From: Cinclus cinclus
Taxonomy: Eukaryota; Chordata; Aves; Passeriformes; Cinclidae
Assembly (NCBI RefSeq): GCF_963662255.1
Contig: NC_085049.1
Location: forward strand, 23,096,142-23,160,141
Reading direction: 5' to 3'
Length of the DNA stretch: 64,000 bases
Both the position numbers and the translations under genes were made by a program. A model generated the notes under the pieces. That model was not told the origin of the DNA and searched no databases. It worked only from the letters and a program-made list of their open reading frames with translations. This document shows positions 35,165 through 46,052 of the stretch, in pieces. Within the stretch, counting starts at the first letter, position 1; every line of letters begins with the position of its first letter.

Positions 35165-38100
35165 GTGAGTTGTAAACTCGTGCTATTAAATCCCGCAGGG
35201 CAGCATGTTGCCAGCATTCCATCCCCGGGATGCCAGGCCTAGGCAAGGCTGCAGTGGCCTTCTGGGTTTATTTCTGCTCCTTTCTCCATCACCTCTTTAA
35301 AATAAAACAGTGCTGTTCATTAAGAGCGACAGCAGACTTCCCTTTTCCAGGGTTTCTCACAGGTGAGGAGGGTCTAAGGGAGTTGTGGAGCTGCATCCCA
35401 AGTGTGTGGGTGGGAATGGAGGGTTCTGTGGTTCCCTGTCACTGTCAGAGACCTGCAGAGCTCTCGGGGAACCATCAGCCTCGTGGTTGTAGCTTGAGGA
35501 AGGAGTGCTATTGCCAGAGAGAACCTTCTTCATCCCTCTTGGATGAAGAGAAAGCTCCCTCTTGGGTGTAATTCCTTGATGTAACAGAGAGGACTCCCTC
35601 TCTCAGCAAGTTTGCTTATTTTATTGCTGCTATTTAGATGTTGGTAGCTGTATCCATGTAAATAGAGCATTTTGCCTTTTCTGGCAATGTTATTACGAAT
35701 TGTATTCCGTTGTATCATAGAGGTAGAGCTGAAATGGCCCTGCAGAGTTTTATCCTGAATGTAGAAGGCCCTGTTTGGTTTTGTTATTATGTTAAACGTG
35801 TGAGTACTATTTCAATGCTAGATCAGAGATACCGATTGCTAAAGCCCTGCTTGAATAGTAAACATCTGAAGTTGGTCCCAAAAATCAATCTTGGCTAAGT
35901 ATTTATTAGGTGATCCTTATAATTCTGTTAATGCTGAACAGCTGTAAATAAAAGATTTACCCATCTGGGTAATAGAGCTTATTGTGGGGTATATGATGGT
36001 GCATATACATTTGTGAAATAAATGGATTGCCTTCTTTAGGAAAGAAGGGGACACGTTTGAATGTTCCTGGTGAATTTCTTCAGCATGCAATTTATTTAGC
36101 TTGTCATTGCAAGGAAAGTAAATGTCTTAGATCTAGCTATGGAAAGAGATTGTAATAGTTATTTGGGAATTAGCTGATTTTTTTTTTTTTTTTTTTAATC
36201 ATTGAAGTGTCCTTTGACTTCTGATGCATAAATATACAGTATCCTTACAGTACTTGCAACTGTTGTGATAGAAAAAAAAAACTGGTGTGCCAACCTACAA
36301 AAGACATAATTTAACTTTTTTTTCAGTAAATATGAACTAGCACAGGTGAGAAACAACCTAAGTCTTCCTGCTGGCCTTGCCTAGTAAAGACTATATGGGC
36401 TTTTTTGTACTGAAAGATCCCCACCCAAATGCCCAGCTTTGAAACAGTGTGTTAACGATAATTTAGCAAGCTGGAAAGCTTTTGAGCTAAGTCTGTGGGA
36501 GCAAATAGTTCAAAGTAGATATTTGGGATGGGTGAGATGCTTCAGCATGTTCTTTTCCTTCCTTCATCTTGGCAGTCTTCCTTTTGCTATTCTCTGAAGG
36601 GAAAATCTACAAGGAAATGGGGAGGGGAAGGAAGATGAACATTTCTTACCTTTTTCTTCTTCCCTTTGCTGCTTTTCTCCCCCTTCTTGTCTCAGCCTTT
36701 GGAATTTACATTCCTCTTTGGGAAAAGGGGATCTGGTGTAAGCTGAAGGTGGGTCGTAGAAATTGAGTTATTTTACAAGGAGCAGGCTTATCTCAGGGAA
36801 GAGGACTATTAAGATGGGTCTCTTACTCCATCAGGGGACTGCGTTTTAGGGGACAATGAGGAGGAGAAAGGCTTCCCTGAAGATCTGAAACAAGAGCAAC
36901 TGCTTCAGGTACTTGGAGCCCAGAGCCCAGAGAGGGGGGCAGCCTGTGATGATTCCCCTCATGAAAAAAGAGATTCCAGGAAACTCATCCTTGGCGCTGA
37001 TGGCCAGAAGCTTAACTGTGAGGAGAAACCCTTCAAGTGTCCAGAATGCGGGAAGGGCTTCAAGGGGCATTGCAGGCTCCTGACCCACCTGCAAATCCAC
37101 ACGAGAGAAAAGGTGTTTGTGTGTGCAGAATGTGGGAGGAGCTTCAGCAGGAAGGCCAACCTGGTGGTTCACCACAGAGTCCATACAGGGGAGAGACCCT
37201 TCAAGTGCAAGGAATGTGAGAAAACATTCAGCCGTGCCTCGAGCCTCCTTGCTCACCACAAAACCCATCTGAAAAAGAAAACCTTTTCCTGCACCATGTG
37301 CAGAAAGAACTTCAGTGGGAACACAGCTCTGCTGCAGCATCAGAGAGTCCATACAGATGAGAAGCCCTATAGCCATTCAGAGAATGGAAATAGCTTCAGT
37401 GTGAGCTCAGACTTCATCAGACACCAACATTTGAGAGAGAGAGCCAGTGAACACACAGCTGGTAACTAAATTAAGATGTGTTTATTTCAAGTTATACAGA
37501 ATATTAGGGGATACATGAAATATTCTGGTCTCTGTTTCTTCCCAAACAATTCTCCGTCTTTGCTTTCTTTGGCTTTGGTTGAGTTTGGACCACTCTGTGA
37601 CTTGAATGAAGTTTGAATTTTAAAGTGTGGGTGAGAGGAAGGGTTGTTACTGAGCTGCCACATTTGGAATGCAGACCTTGCAGCTCTTGACTTGAAGTCT
37701 CTTCCTTTTAGATGCAAACCAACCTGAATTTACATCTCTGCATCGGAAAGAGGAGCGACAGTGTGGTGCAGAGGAGAGTGAGATGGATCATTGGAATCTT
37801 GTTTCTGAAGAGTGTAAGTAGAAAAAACTTCTAAACTGCCTCCTGTTTTGACATAGCAGGCATTAACATTCCCTTCTCTTTGTACAGTGAGGAAAATGAG
37901 GGAAAATATGGATATGCTTCTCCTGAATCAGCAAAGTCAGCTGCAGGTGCTTCAAGAAATTCAGAAGCAGCTGAATACTCTGCTCCCAGGCAATGCTCTC
38001 CTGAATTCCAATGTTTATAGCTTAGGACTCCTGCTAGGACAGCAGGTGGCTGCTGCAGCATCAGTTTCTTGCCCCCTTCTTAATCCCAGCAGTCTCCTCT

Positions 38101-38243
38101 CCTGTGAAGGTGCCAGTGCCTTATCCCTTTCATCTGCCTCTGGAGCTCTGCCTGCACCTCAGCTCCCAACTTCTCAAGATCCTGTGGCTTCCGCAGCTTA
38201 CTCAGTGTTGTGCTGTGGACGTGTCCAGTGTAAACATGTGTGA
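35092..38243 (+). CDS. C2H2 zinc-finger protein, four coding exons, ~385 aa
   Basis: Probable nuclear DNA-binding protein. Exons 35092-35164, 36835-37461, 37712-37813 and 37888-38243 join in phase with consensus borders. The sum is 1158 bases, i.e. 385 codons plus stop. Residues 1-90 are acidic with no KRAB or SCAN motif that I can see. Four intact C-x2-C-x12-H-x3-H fingers follow (cysteines from C93, C121, C149 and C177), joined by TGERP/TDEKP-type linkers. A fifth (about 203-230) is degenerate, its cysteine pair replaced by HSEN. Exons 3-4 encode a charged segment, then a leucine/glutamine-rich probable coiled coil (LLLNQQSQLQVLQEIQKQL) for dimerisation and a serine/proline-rich tail. Either M1 or M5 could be the start. 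I do not recognise the orthologue. Confidence 0.8.
36835..37461 (+). CDS. Zinc-finger gene, exon 2 (four C2H2 fingers)
   Basis: The acceptor 'tctcttactccatcag' ends at 36834; a second possible acceptor (ttttag) ends at 36849 in the same frame. The donor 'gtaact' starts at 37462. Intact fingers are CPEC...HLQIH, CAEC...HHRVH, CKEC...HHKTH and CTMC...HQRVH. If the donor is not used, the frame stops two codons later (TAA at 37467), giving a shorter protein without the coiled coil. Confidence 0.88.
37712..37813 (+). CDS. Zinc-finger gene, exon 3
   Basis: The acceptor is 'tctcttccttttag' ending at 37711 and the donor 'gtaagt' starts at 37814. It encodes ANQPEFTSLHRKEERQC and on to MDHWNLVSEE, phase 1 in and phase 1 out. 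It is a charged linker between fingers and the coiled coil. Confidence 0.75.
37888..38243 (+). CDS. Zinc-finger gene, last coding exon (probable coiled coil)
   Basis: The acceptor is 'cttctctttgtacag' ending at 37887. It encodes RKMRENMDMLLLNQQ, then VLQEIQKQLNTLLPGNALL and a Ser/Ala/Leu-rich tail ending RVQCKHV with TGA at 38241-38243. The heptad-like leucine spacing suggests a coiled coil. Confidence 0.75.
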
Positions 38244-39430
38244 CTGTTTTGTCACTCGGGGCAGGTGACCCCTGGACTGTGGTGTTGCAGTTGCTGTACC
38301 TATGAAGGTGCTGACTGTACGTTCAGATGCAGCAGTTCATCAAATCCCTGCCCTCTAGCCTGCAGGGATTTTGGCCAGGAATGACCTCTGCTGAGGGGTG
38401 CAGTGAAGTGCAACATTCATATACAAGATAATGCATCAAACTTGAGTGTATTTTTTTACCTGATACGCCTTTCAGCATGTACTTAGGCAATTGTACCTCT
38501 CCTAATGAGTTGAAACTAATGATCAAGTCCTCAGGGATTGTTAAGTCTGATTTATATAGAGGGTAGCAAGATGCTTATGTAAAGATGTTCAGTTTAACAG
38601 CATGCCTATTCCAGCATGTGTTTGCAAAAGCTTCCTTCTTTTAGGAAGTCTTTAAATTAGGTGTCCCTGACTTACCTGATTCTCAAGCCAGCAGTACTGC
38701 TCAAAATAGAAAAAAATTACTTTCTGCTTTTTGTTTAAAACGAACAACCACCCCCACAACCCAAAAACCCCCAGCTGAAAACACAAACCAAAAAGCCCTC
38801 AACAAAATACCACCTTTCAGGTCTACCTTGCTTACCAAGAGTTCAAGAGGAAAAGCCAAATAGGGTTGTAGGGCACTTGTTCTTTTGTTCAAAGGTGAAC
38901 TCAGTTGAGCCTGGGTTTATTTTGTCATACCCTATTTGGATTGTTACGTGGTTTTGGCTGTTAGGTATTAATTAGGGGTAGGAGTGGGGTAAATAATGAA
39001 CGCTGAGAGGCTCAGGTGCATCATCTTGTGAAAACAGCAGAGGAATTTTTTTTTTCTTTTCTTGCTTTTTTTTTTTCCCCCTGTAGTACTCTGACATTTC
39101 AGACATTAACGTGTCTTAAAACTCTGACATTCCAACCTCTGTCAGAATTGAAAAGTGCAGAGTTTTAAGACATGTTGGTCTGGTCTACCTTGTTCCATCA
39201 GTGACAGACTTGAGGCAGTCTCAGGACCTTTAAGCTTCAAAAGTGCAGAAAAAGCTCCTTTCCTTTGAACTGGGATAAAAAAACTTTGGGGCTTGTACCT
39301 TTGCCAAAAAGTCTTTCTCTTTAACTGATGCTCTGTTTGTGCACGGTTGGTTTTGTGGTTTGTAGGTTTTTGGTTGTTTTTTTTTATGTTACCTTGTTAA
39401 AAGGATGCACTCCTAATAATTAATAAAATA
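38244..39430 (+). other. Probable 3' UTR of the zinc-finger gene
   Basis: Non-coding sequence follows the stop. The first clear AATAAA hexamer is at 39422-39427. The interval includes a 22-bp imperfect hairpin at 39105-39179. The transcript end is inferred. Confidence 0.45.
39105..39179 (+). repeat. Imperfect inverted repeat, ~22-bp stem with 31-base loop
   Basis: ACGTGTCTTAAAACTCTG at 39109-39126 pairs with CAGAGTTTTAAGACATGT at 39158-39175 through 18 positions with one G-U. Four more outer pairs (39105-39108 with 39176-39179) include two G-U. It lies in the presumed 3' UTR of the zinc-finger gene. Confidence 0.7.
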
Positions 39431-41734
39431 AGGTTTAGATTTTAGGGATGGAAAACACTGGTTCTCTTAGCAAGTCCTCTTGTTGACAGAATGTCACATT
39501 CTGTCCCAAAGCTAAGACTGTGGGCCCAGGTACGTCACTTCTGCTGTGTGACTACACACTGTGAAAATCACACTCTTTTCTACTCTGTGGGATTTTGGAT
39601 TAGTCCTAATTCATCAGGATAATAATTTAAGTCAAATTAGGAGACCTTGAGGGACATCCCTTCAATGTGATCTTGTGCTGCTATCTCTGAGGTGTAATTT
39701 CCATCAGCTGAGCATTTCAGAATCCTGTACCTCCAGGCTTCAGAGCTTCAGTAAGAGTTCAAAACTCAGGGGTACTGGTCATAACTGTTTTTGATGTTTA
39801 ATGTCTTTATGGATAAAGAATCTCCTCATGAAATCAGTGGTTGAAGTTTGTATTTAAATTTGGTTTATGGTGTCAATTATTAAAATGTTCCACTCCTGTT
39901 AGAAATTGATCTTTGGTGAGTTTTTGTCCTTCCTAAAATTGTGTAGAAGTAGCCCCTAGAAGTCGAAGACCAACCAGAGTTGTTGGTCCTGGCAACTTTT
40001 GTCTTGCTTTTCCCTTTCTCTGCTGATCACAAATCTGGAAGTGTCCTAGTTCCATTTGCTTCTCCTTGAAGAATAATAATAGCAAAATGGTACAAATATA
40101 AGAAATAATGATCTGAAAATACAGGAAATTGAAGGCAATTTTTGAGAAGCAGCTAGGACTCCAGTTCTGTAAAACTGGCACTAATGTGCCCAATTTTGCT
40201 TTTAACCTGTCAGTCTTCAGAAGCATTTTCTTTTCATCAGAGAAAAATAAAATAACTCATGAAGTTGTTACTAAGCTGACAGCAGGAGAGAATTTTGAAA
40301 AAAGTTTGCTGATTAAAGTGCATCTGAAGATATTATGCACTCAGGCAGGTAGTTGAAGTGTTTCTGTTCTGGAGTGGAAGTCCCTGAAGCTGTTAGCTGT
40401 GTGGAGGTCAACAGGTAGAATAATAAAAAAATAAAAAAAACCTAACATATAGCCCCGTATTACACCTTAATCACACAGTTTATTATGGCAAGATGAGTCT
40501 GGAAGAGACAGCCAATGTGAAATATTAATCCTGGATGACATTTAGGAGGTCTTAATGTGGATCCATGAATTTAAAGATTAATATTGCTGGTGGCCCAGCA
40601 GTCTTTAAATGCTTTTAGCCTTGTTAATCTGGATTGCATCCTAATTTTTTAATAATGTAAGATGAGGATAATTATTTCAGCTAAGTTACATCATGGTTTT
40701 TGTGATGTGGTTGCATATAAGGCAATTAATTAATTATATTCTAAAATTTACAGAAATCTTCAGTTTTTTTTAGGGCTGAAAATGATCATTCATTAGTGGT
40801 GATGGGGAAGACACATCCACTCTGCATCAGTTTACCTTTACCAAAAGGTATCTGCATACTTTTTGGGATTTTCTGGTACTCTGCAGGGGGGAAAAAAAAA
40901 AAAAAAAAGTTTTGCCTCAGTCCACAGCTATTGAAAGGAGTTATGTTCTCAACACACCCAGAAGTGAGATTAAAACAAAAATGAGTTTAAATGTTGGGAT
41001 CCAAAGTGATCATTCACCTTTATTTTTCTTCATGAAGGAGAAAAGAGGGAGAAAATAGTAAAGTATAAAATGCCAAGGATAAATAAGCATGTTATCATGC
41101 ACTTAACTTAGGCTAACGCCAGCATTTAAAAACACAAATCCAAGGACAATTGCAACTCCAACTCATGCTAACCATTTTCTCTGTCCTGAAAGCCCTGAAG
41201 TCTTTAGCAGGGTAGTAACCCATGATCAAACCAGGCCTGTGGTTGCACAGACTGAAATAATTCTCCAGCTTGATCAGTTACTTCTTTTGTCTTAGCTTGT
41301 GCCTCCACAGGGGAGGGTAAGGTACTGTGGATGTGACACTCAGTTCCAGGTAAATTCAGCACATTCACAGCTATATTCCCTTTTCAGTTTAGGCAGTAGC
41401 TGTATATGGGGTATCTTTTGTGGTAATTTGAAATGTTTCATCTTCCAAATGCTCATTCAGTTTTATCAATAGGTAGCTGTGGAACAAGCACTTTGTCAAG
41501 TTGGTTGTGCAGGGATTCCAACTCAGAGAGTTGGAATGTTGTTTCTTTATGCAGCCTTGGTTCTAATTGATCATCCCCTTCTCTTGTTTATCTCTCTGGA
41601 AAATTGAGCCAACTCATATAACTTGAAACAACAGCAAGGGGAGGAGCTGTGCATTTCCCCTTCACTTACACAGAGCTTAAAGAGAAAAGACAAGGCTGTG
41701 TTGCAATTTGTCTTCCCTGATGAAGAAAGATCCT

Positions 41735-41785
41735 ATGGCAGGATCTAGATCATCTTTGAGGTCCCTTCCAACCCAGGCCAGAGTG
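41735..41785 (+). mobile_element. Short CR1 tail, sense
   Basis: 'ggatctagatcatctttgag' followed by 'gtcccttccaacccaggcca' is the terminal ~50 bp of CR1. Confidence 0.7.
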
Positions 41786-43624
41786 GTTGCTTTTTGATCT
41801 TAGCAGAGCTATTTGGAATGTGCAGGTGCCCAAGATATTAATGGTGTGGTCACCAGAGGATACTGAATTCATCAGCTTGAGTATTACAGTTTTCTTTCTT
41901 TAACAAGCAGGAGTTACGGCCAAAATAACTTTTTCCTCTCAAAAGCAGTAGTTCAGTCTAATTTTAGCAGCAATATGCAAAAAACCCAGCAGGTGGGGTT
42001 CTACAATTGTTTTATTTATACCACAGCAGCAGCTTAGGGACCTTGAACTGGGCAGAGGCAGTTCTACTTAGATATTGTAGAAATACAAAATGAAATGGTA
42101 TCTCCTGTCACAAACAACTTTCAGTCTAGAGCAGCATTTAGTGCAATTCCGTCAAATGGGAAGCACTTCTATAGAGAATAAACTCTAGTGTGATTTATTG
42201 CATGGTTGTTGCCTTCTTGTAATCAAATATGGCCCAAATTTCAGCTTTCCAAAATCTCCAGGACAAAAAGAGAGCCCACCACACTCCCAAGGAAACTAAG
42301 GAATTGCACAGAACATGGTTACACACAGTATGGCTGTTGGAATGAATGCTTCCTGGAAACACTTGAAAAATTGTGATGGACAAACAAATGGAAAAGCATC
42401 AAAGGGGTCTAAGACTAGCATTAAAGCTTGATTTACCACATTTATTTTTACTCCAAGCATTTTGGTTTAGATAGTATATTGTAGATGCATTTTGCACTTT
42501 GGCAGACACCCTGGTTTTGAGGATTTTCTTGTTTTTCAAGGAAGGATAATGAAGTGAACTTTTCAGAGGCAAAGGATTTAATTTTCTGTGATGGTAGACC
42601 ATGCTTACAGAAATGGAGACTCTGTCATGGGAAGCACAGACTCAGGAAAAGGCTTCAAAGGTCATGGTGAGTATCTGCACAACATGTGCTCCAGTGGTGA
42701 TGCTGGGATGCCCACAGGAGCAAAAGCCAGGGAACGCTGCACAAACCCAAAGAGAATCAAAATATTCACCTTGTATTTGTCACTCAGGAAAATTTGTCCA
42801 GCAGTGACAGATTAGTTCCTGGGTTTGAAGAACTAAACCCAAGAAGTTCCTTGGCATGTATAAAAGCAAGAAACCAAACTATCACAGGCATCCTCCCTTT
42901 GAAAGCCCCATGTCACTTAATGTGCTGGTACCCCCCTAAATTCTATGGAAATACTAATAAATATTGTAGATATTTTGCATGGTATAGCTGACATAGGAAT
43001 TAAATCCACATGCAGATGCTTTAAATCAATAGCACTTAATTAGTTCAAGTAAGTAGACACAATCATAAATAGCCCTTCCCCAGCAAGTCTAGTCAATAAA
43101 GTTTGATTGCAGAAACTGAGTAAGAACAGCAGTTAGCAGATAACTTGGGTTTAGGGACTAATTATACTTGAAAGCAGAGATTTTCCATTTTAAATTGAAA
43201 CCATTTAAATAGTGTCAGAGGCCTGAAAGAGTAACAATTTCATCTTTAATCCATGTAGGAACAGTTCGGTTGAAAGTACTGAGTAAATATACTCCAAATC
43301 TGCCACCACCTGGGTACTCAAAGAAACTGCATTGCACTCAAATCAGGCAGACGTGAAAAGCCAGAGGGTTCTTAATACATTAGCAAGTTCTGAAAAGACA
43401 AGTAGGATTTACCCTGTGCTGTACCTGAAGGGAGTCTACATGAAGGAGGGAGAAGAAACTATATTGAAAAGCGGCAGTAAGGTGTCCCCAGAGCTTTCCT
43501 TTTTTTTTGGGGGGGGGGTGAAGTAAAGAAATGTGAGGGGGGAATCAGAGATAACTGTGATACAAAGAGATGCCTGGGAGTGTCAGGTGAAGAGAACAAC
43601 TGAGACGACAGGAGAATGTGAGTG

Positions 43625-44085
43625 CAAGGGAGCTTGTGCAGGCTGTGCAGCAGAGGGGCTGCAGGACAGCCCTGTGCTGGGCACTGCTGGGGCCACATCT
43701 CAGATCATGTGTCCAGTTCTGAGACCTTCACTGTGAGACGGACATCGAGAGGCAGGAGCATGTCCAGGGAAGGGAATGCAGCTGGGCAAGGGGCTGGAGC
43801 ACCAAGAGGGGCTGAGGGAGCTGGGAAAGGGGCTCAGCCTGGAGAAAAGGAGGCTCAGGGGGGACCCTCTGGCTCTGCACAACTCCCTGACAGGAGGGGA
43901 CAGCTGGGGGGGGGTTCAGGCTCTGCTCCCAGTGAACAGGGACAGGACAGGAGGAAATCGCCTCAAGCTGTGCCAGGGGAGGTTCAGCTTGGACATCAGG
44001 AGGAATTTCTTCACTGGAACGTGATCAGGCACTGGAAGGGGCTGCTCAGGGAGGAGCTGGAGTCAGCTGGAGGTGTTTAATGAAA
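43625..44085 (+). mobile_element. CR1 LINE 3' region, sense, different subfamily
   Basis: It has the ordered blocks 'gggcactgctggggccacat', 'gcatgtccagggaagggaat', 'gagggagctgggaaagggg', 'cctggagaaaaggaggctca', 'ctcaagctgtgccaggggag', 'ttggacatcaggaggaattt' and 'tgctcagggaggagctgga'. This variant differs from the copies at 19.3/32.4/53.4 kb. The usual '...cccttccaaccc' terminus is missing, so it is 3'-truncated. Confidence 0.85.
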
Positions 44086-46014
44086 GACTGCTCTCCAGTG
44101 GGATGGCTGGGTGCAGCAGAGCTCTGTGGGGACTTTCTCATGAGGACAGCTTCTCCTCCAGGCTGTGACAGGGCTATGTTCTCACAGAGACTTGGTCCAA
44201 GAAGGCTTGGAAGGAGCAGGGATGCTGTGGTGCAGCAGCGAGCCAAGGAGGGAGCTGCCTGAGTGACAGCTCTGCCCTCACCCACTCGGGGCAGAAACCT
44301 TCCAAGTGCTGCCAGCATCCCTGGGTGTAGTCTGGGCATGATCCAAGGTACAGCTCCTGGTCCAGGCCTGAGGTACAAGGGAGTGGACAAGTGTGTGACC
44401 ACACCAGGTCCCCCAGATTCCAAACAGCTGGACACTGCGATGCCTTTGGCCCACATTTCACTTTTCAGTCACCTCCTCCCAACACACCCCAGGCATGGAC
44501 TGGAATTGTGCAGAGGGTTCCACAGCTAGTTCTGCATCCTAAAGCTCACTCATCCTCTTTCCCTGGTACTAGAATCAGATGCCATTTGCCACGTGGTCAT
44601 GGTGCAGGTGTTTTCTCACCCTTACTCGTGACAGGTGTCTGTCTCTTCACATCAACCCTCAGAGCACTTATTTTCCTTTCTCCATGCTTTGTGAAGTGTT
44701 GTGTGTATTTAGCAATGCATTATAAATTAAAAAGACTGACATGGATTTATTTCTAAGATCGTTACTAATTTATTTTGAACTATGCCAAATTGAAGTGGCT
44801 TTAGGATTAACAGCTGTTGGATGGGATTGCTCACCAGTCTAAGCACATAACTGGAGTTCCTTTCCATAGCCACTGTTAGTTTTGCCTGTTCAGTGTCACT
44901 TGGCTGAAATAATTCATTTCCCCTGGCCTGTCTTCCCTTTACTTTTTGTGGTAATGTAGCTGGAGAGGAGAATCTGGGTACCAACCCTTCCTTTGCTGTT
45001 GCAGGATTTACAAAATATACTCTTCTTCCCAGGATTAATCACTTTGTGGGCAGCATGAACTCACGAGACAAATTCAGAAGGTACTGGGGACATGCAAAAA
45101 GGAAAGAACCAGAAGGTTCACTATGACAGCAGCCACCTTGCTGGCTTCTCTAACAGCCAGCTCTTTCCTCTGGACCAGTGGGAGGCTACTGGAAAAAAGA
45201 AATTAGTTACTCTAATTCCAGCACAGCATCCCTAGCATGTTCCATCCCAGACCTGTGGTTACCAGCTGTGGAATGCAGAATACTGTAAATTTCTGTTGTG
45301 TTCACAGTGACCACTGCAGTGATCCTGCAGTGGGACTGTGGCACTTTAGAAATACCTGAGAGAGGCAAATGCATGAATGAAGTCTCTGAAATAAAATCCG
45401 TCACCCTGGTATTGTTATCCCAATTCTCTCCCCACCCTTCTTTTTATCATTCCCTTCCCTCACTTCCTTTTCTTTCATTCTCTCCAGAGTGAGTTCCCAT
45501 CAGTTTCTCAGCCCAAAGAATCTGGAGTTGAGGGACATTCTTAGAATTGATCTTAATTTTATCACATTTCTGAAAGAATCTGAAAAGCCAGAGGAGGGCA
45601 CTCAGTGCTCACCATTCCTTTATGAGAGAAAGTGGTTTGTCTTTTTTCTCTGCAGTAACACACCATCCTACTGGTAGAAGAACCTGGTTCTGAGGAGGTT
45701 TTCTTGGTGCCACCTGGGTTATATGGGATCCAGTTTTCAAGTCTGCTGCTGGGGAAAAAATATATGTAATAGTGATGACTGAAATACAGCTTTTTACACT
45801 CTTTGCTTCATTGTGACTGGAGAAACAGATTTCTGTTGTTCTTGGACAAGAGATGTGCTTTGTGTAATTTTCAGAAGTATTTTATGCCTATTCTCTAAAA
45901 CACTTTTTGAGATATATCAAACAAAAGTGTCCCTGCATGCTCTGTTTCTTCTTCACCTCAGCAACACTGGTCTGAATAGCCAGAGACATATCAGCAGGAG
46001 CCCCATCTCTGGGG

Positions 46015-46052
46015 GAAAAAAAAAAAAAAGAGAGAGAGAAAAAGAGAGAGAT
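46015..46052. repeat. A-rich and (GA)n low-complexity run
   Basis: Poly-A followed by GA/AGAGAG units, just over 35 bases. It could be the decayed tail of a retroposed sequence, but no element is recognisable next to it. Confidence 0.75.

Noticed and set aside
43622..44080. 152-codon plus-strand open frame
   Set aside because: Entirely within a CR1 3' region; untranslated repeat sequence.
44835..44995. Minus-strand frame reading GRQARGNELFQPSDTEQAK with a good gtgagc donor
   Set aside because: The composition is protein-like, but the acceptor is weak and no phase-compatible partner exon was found within ~10 kb.
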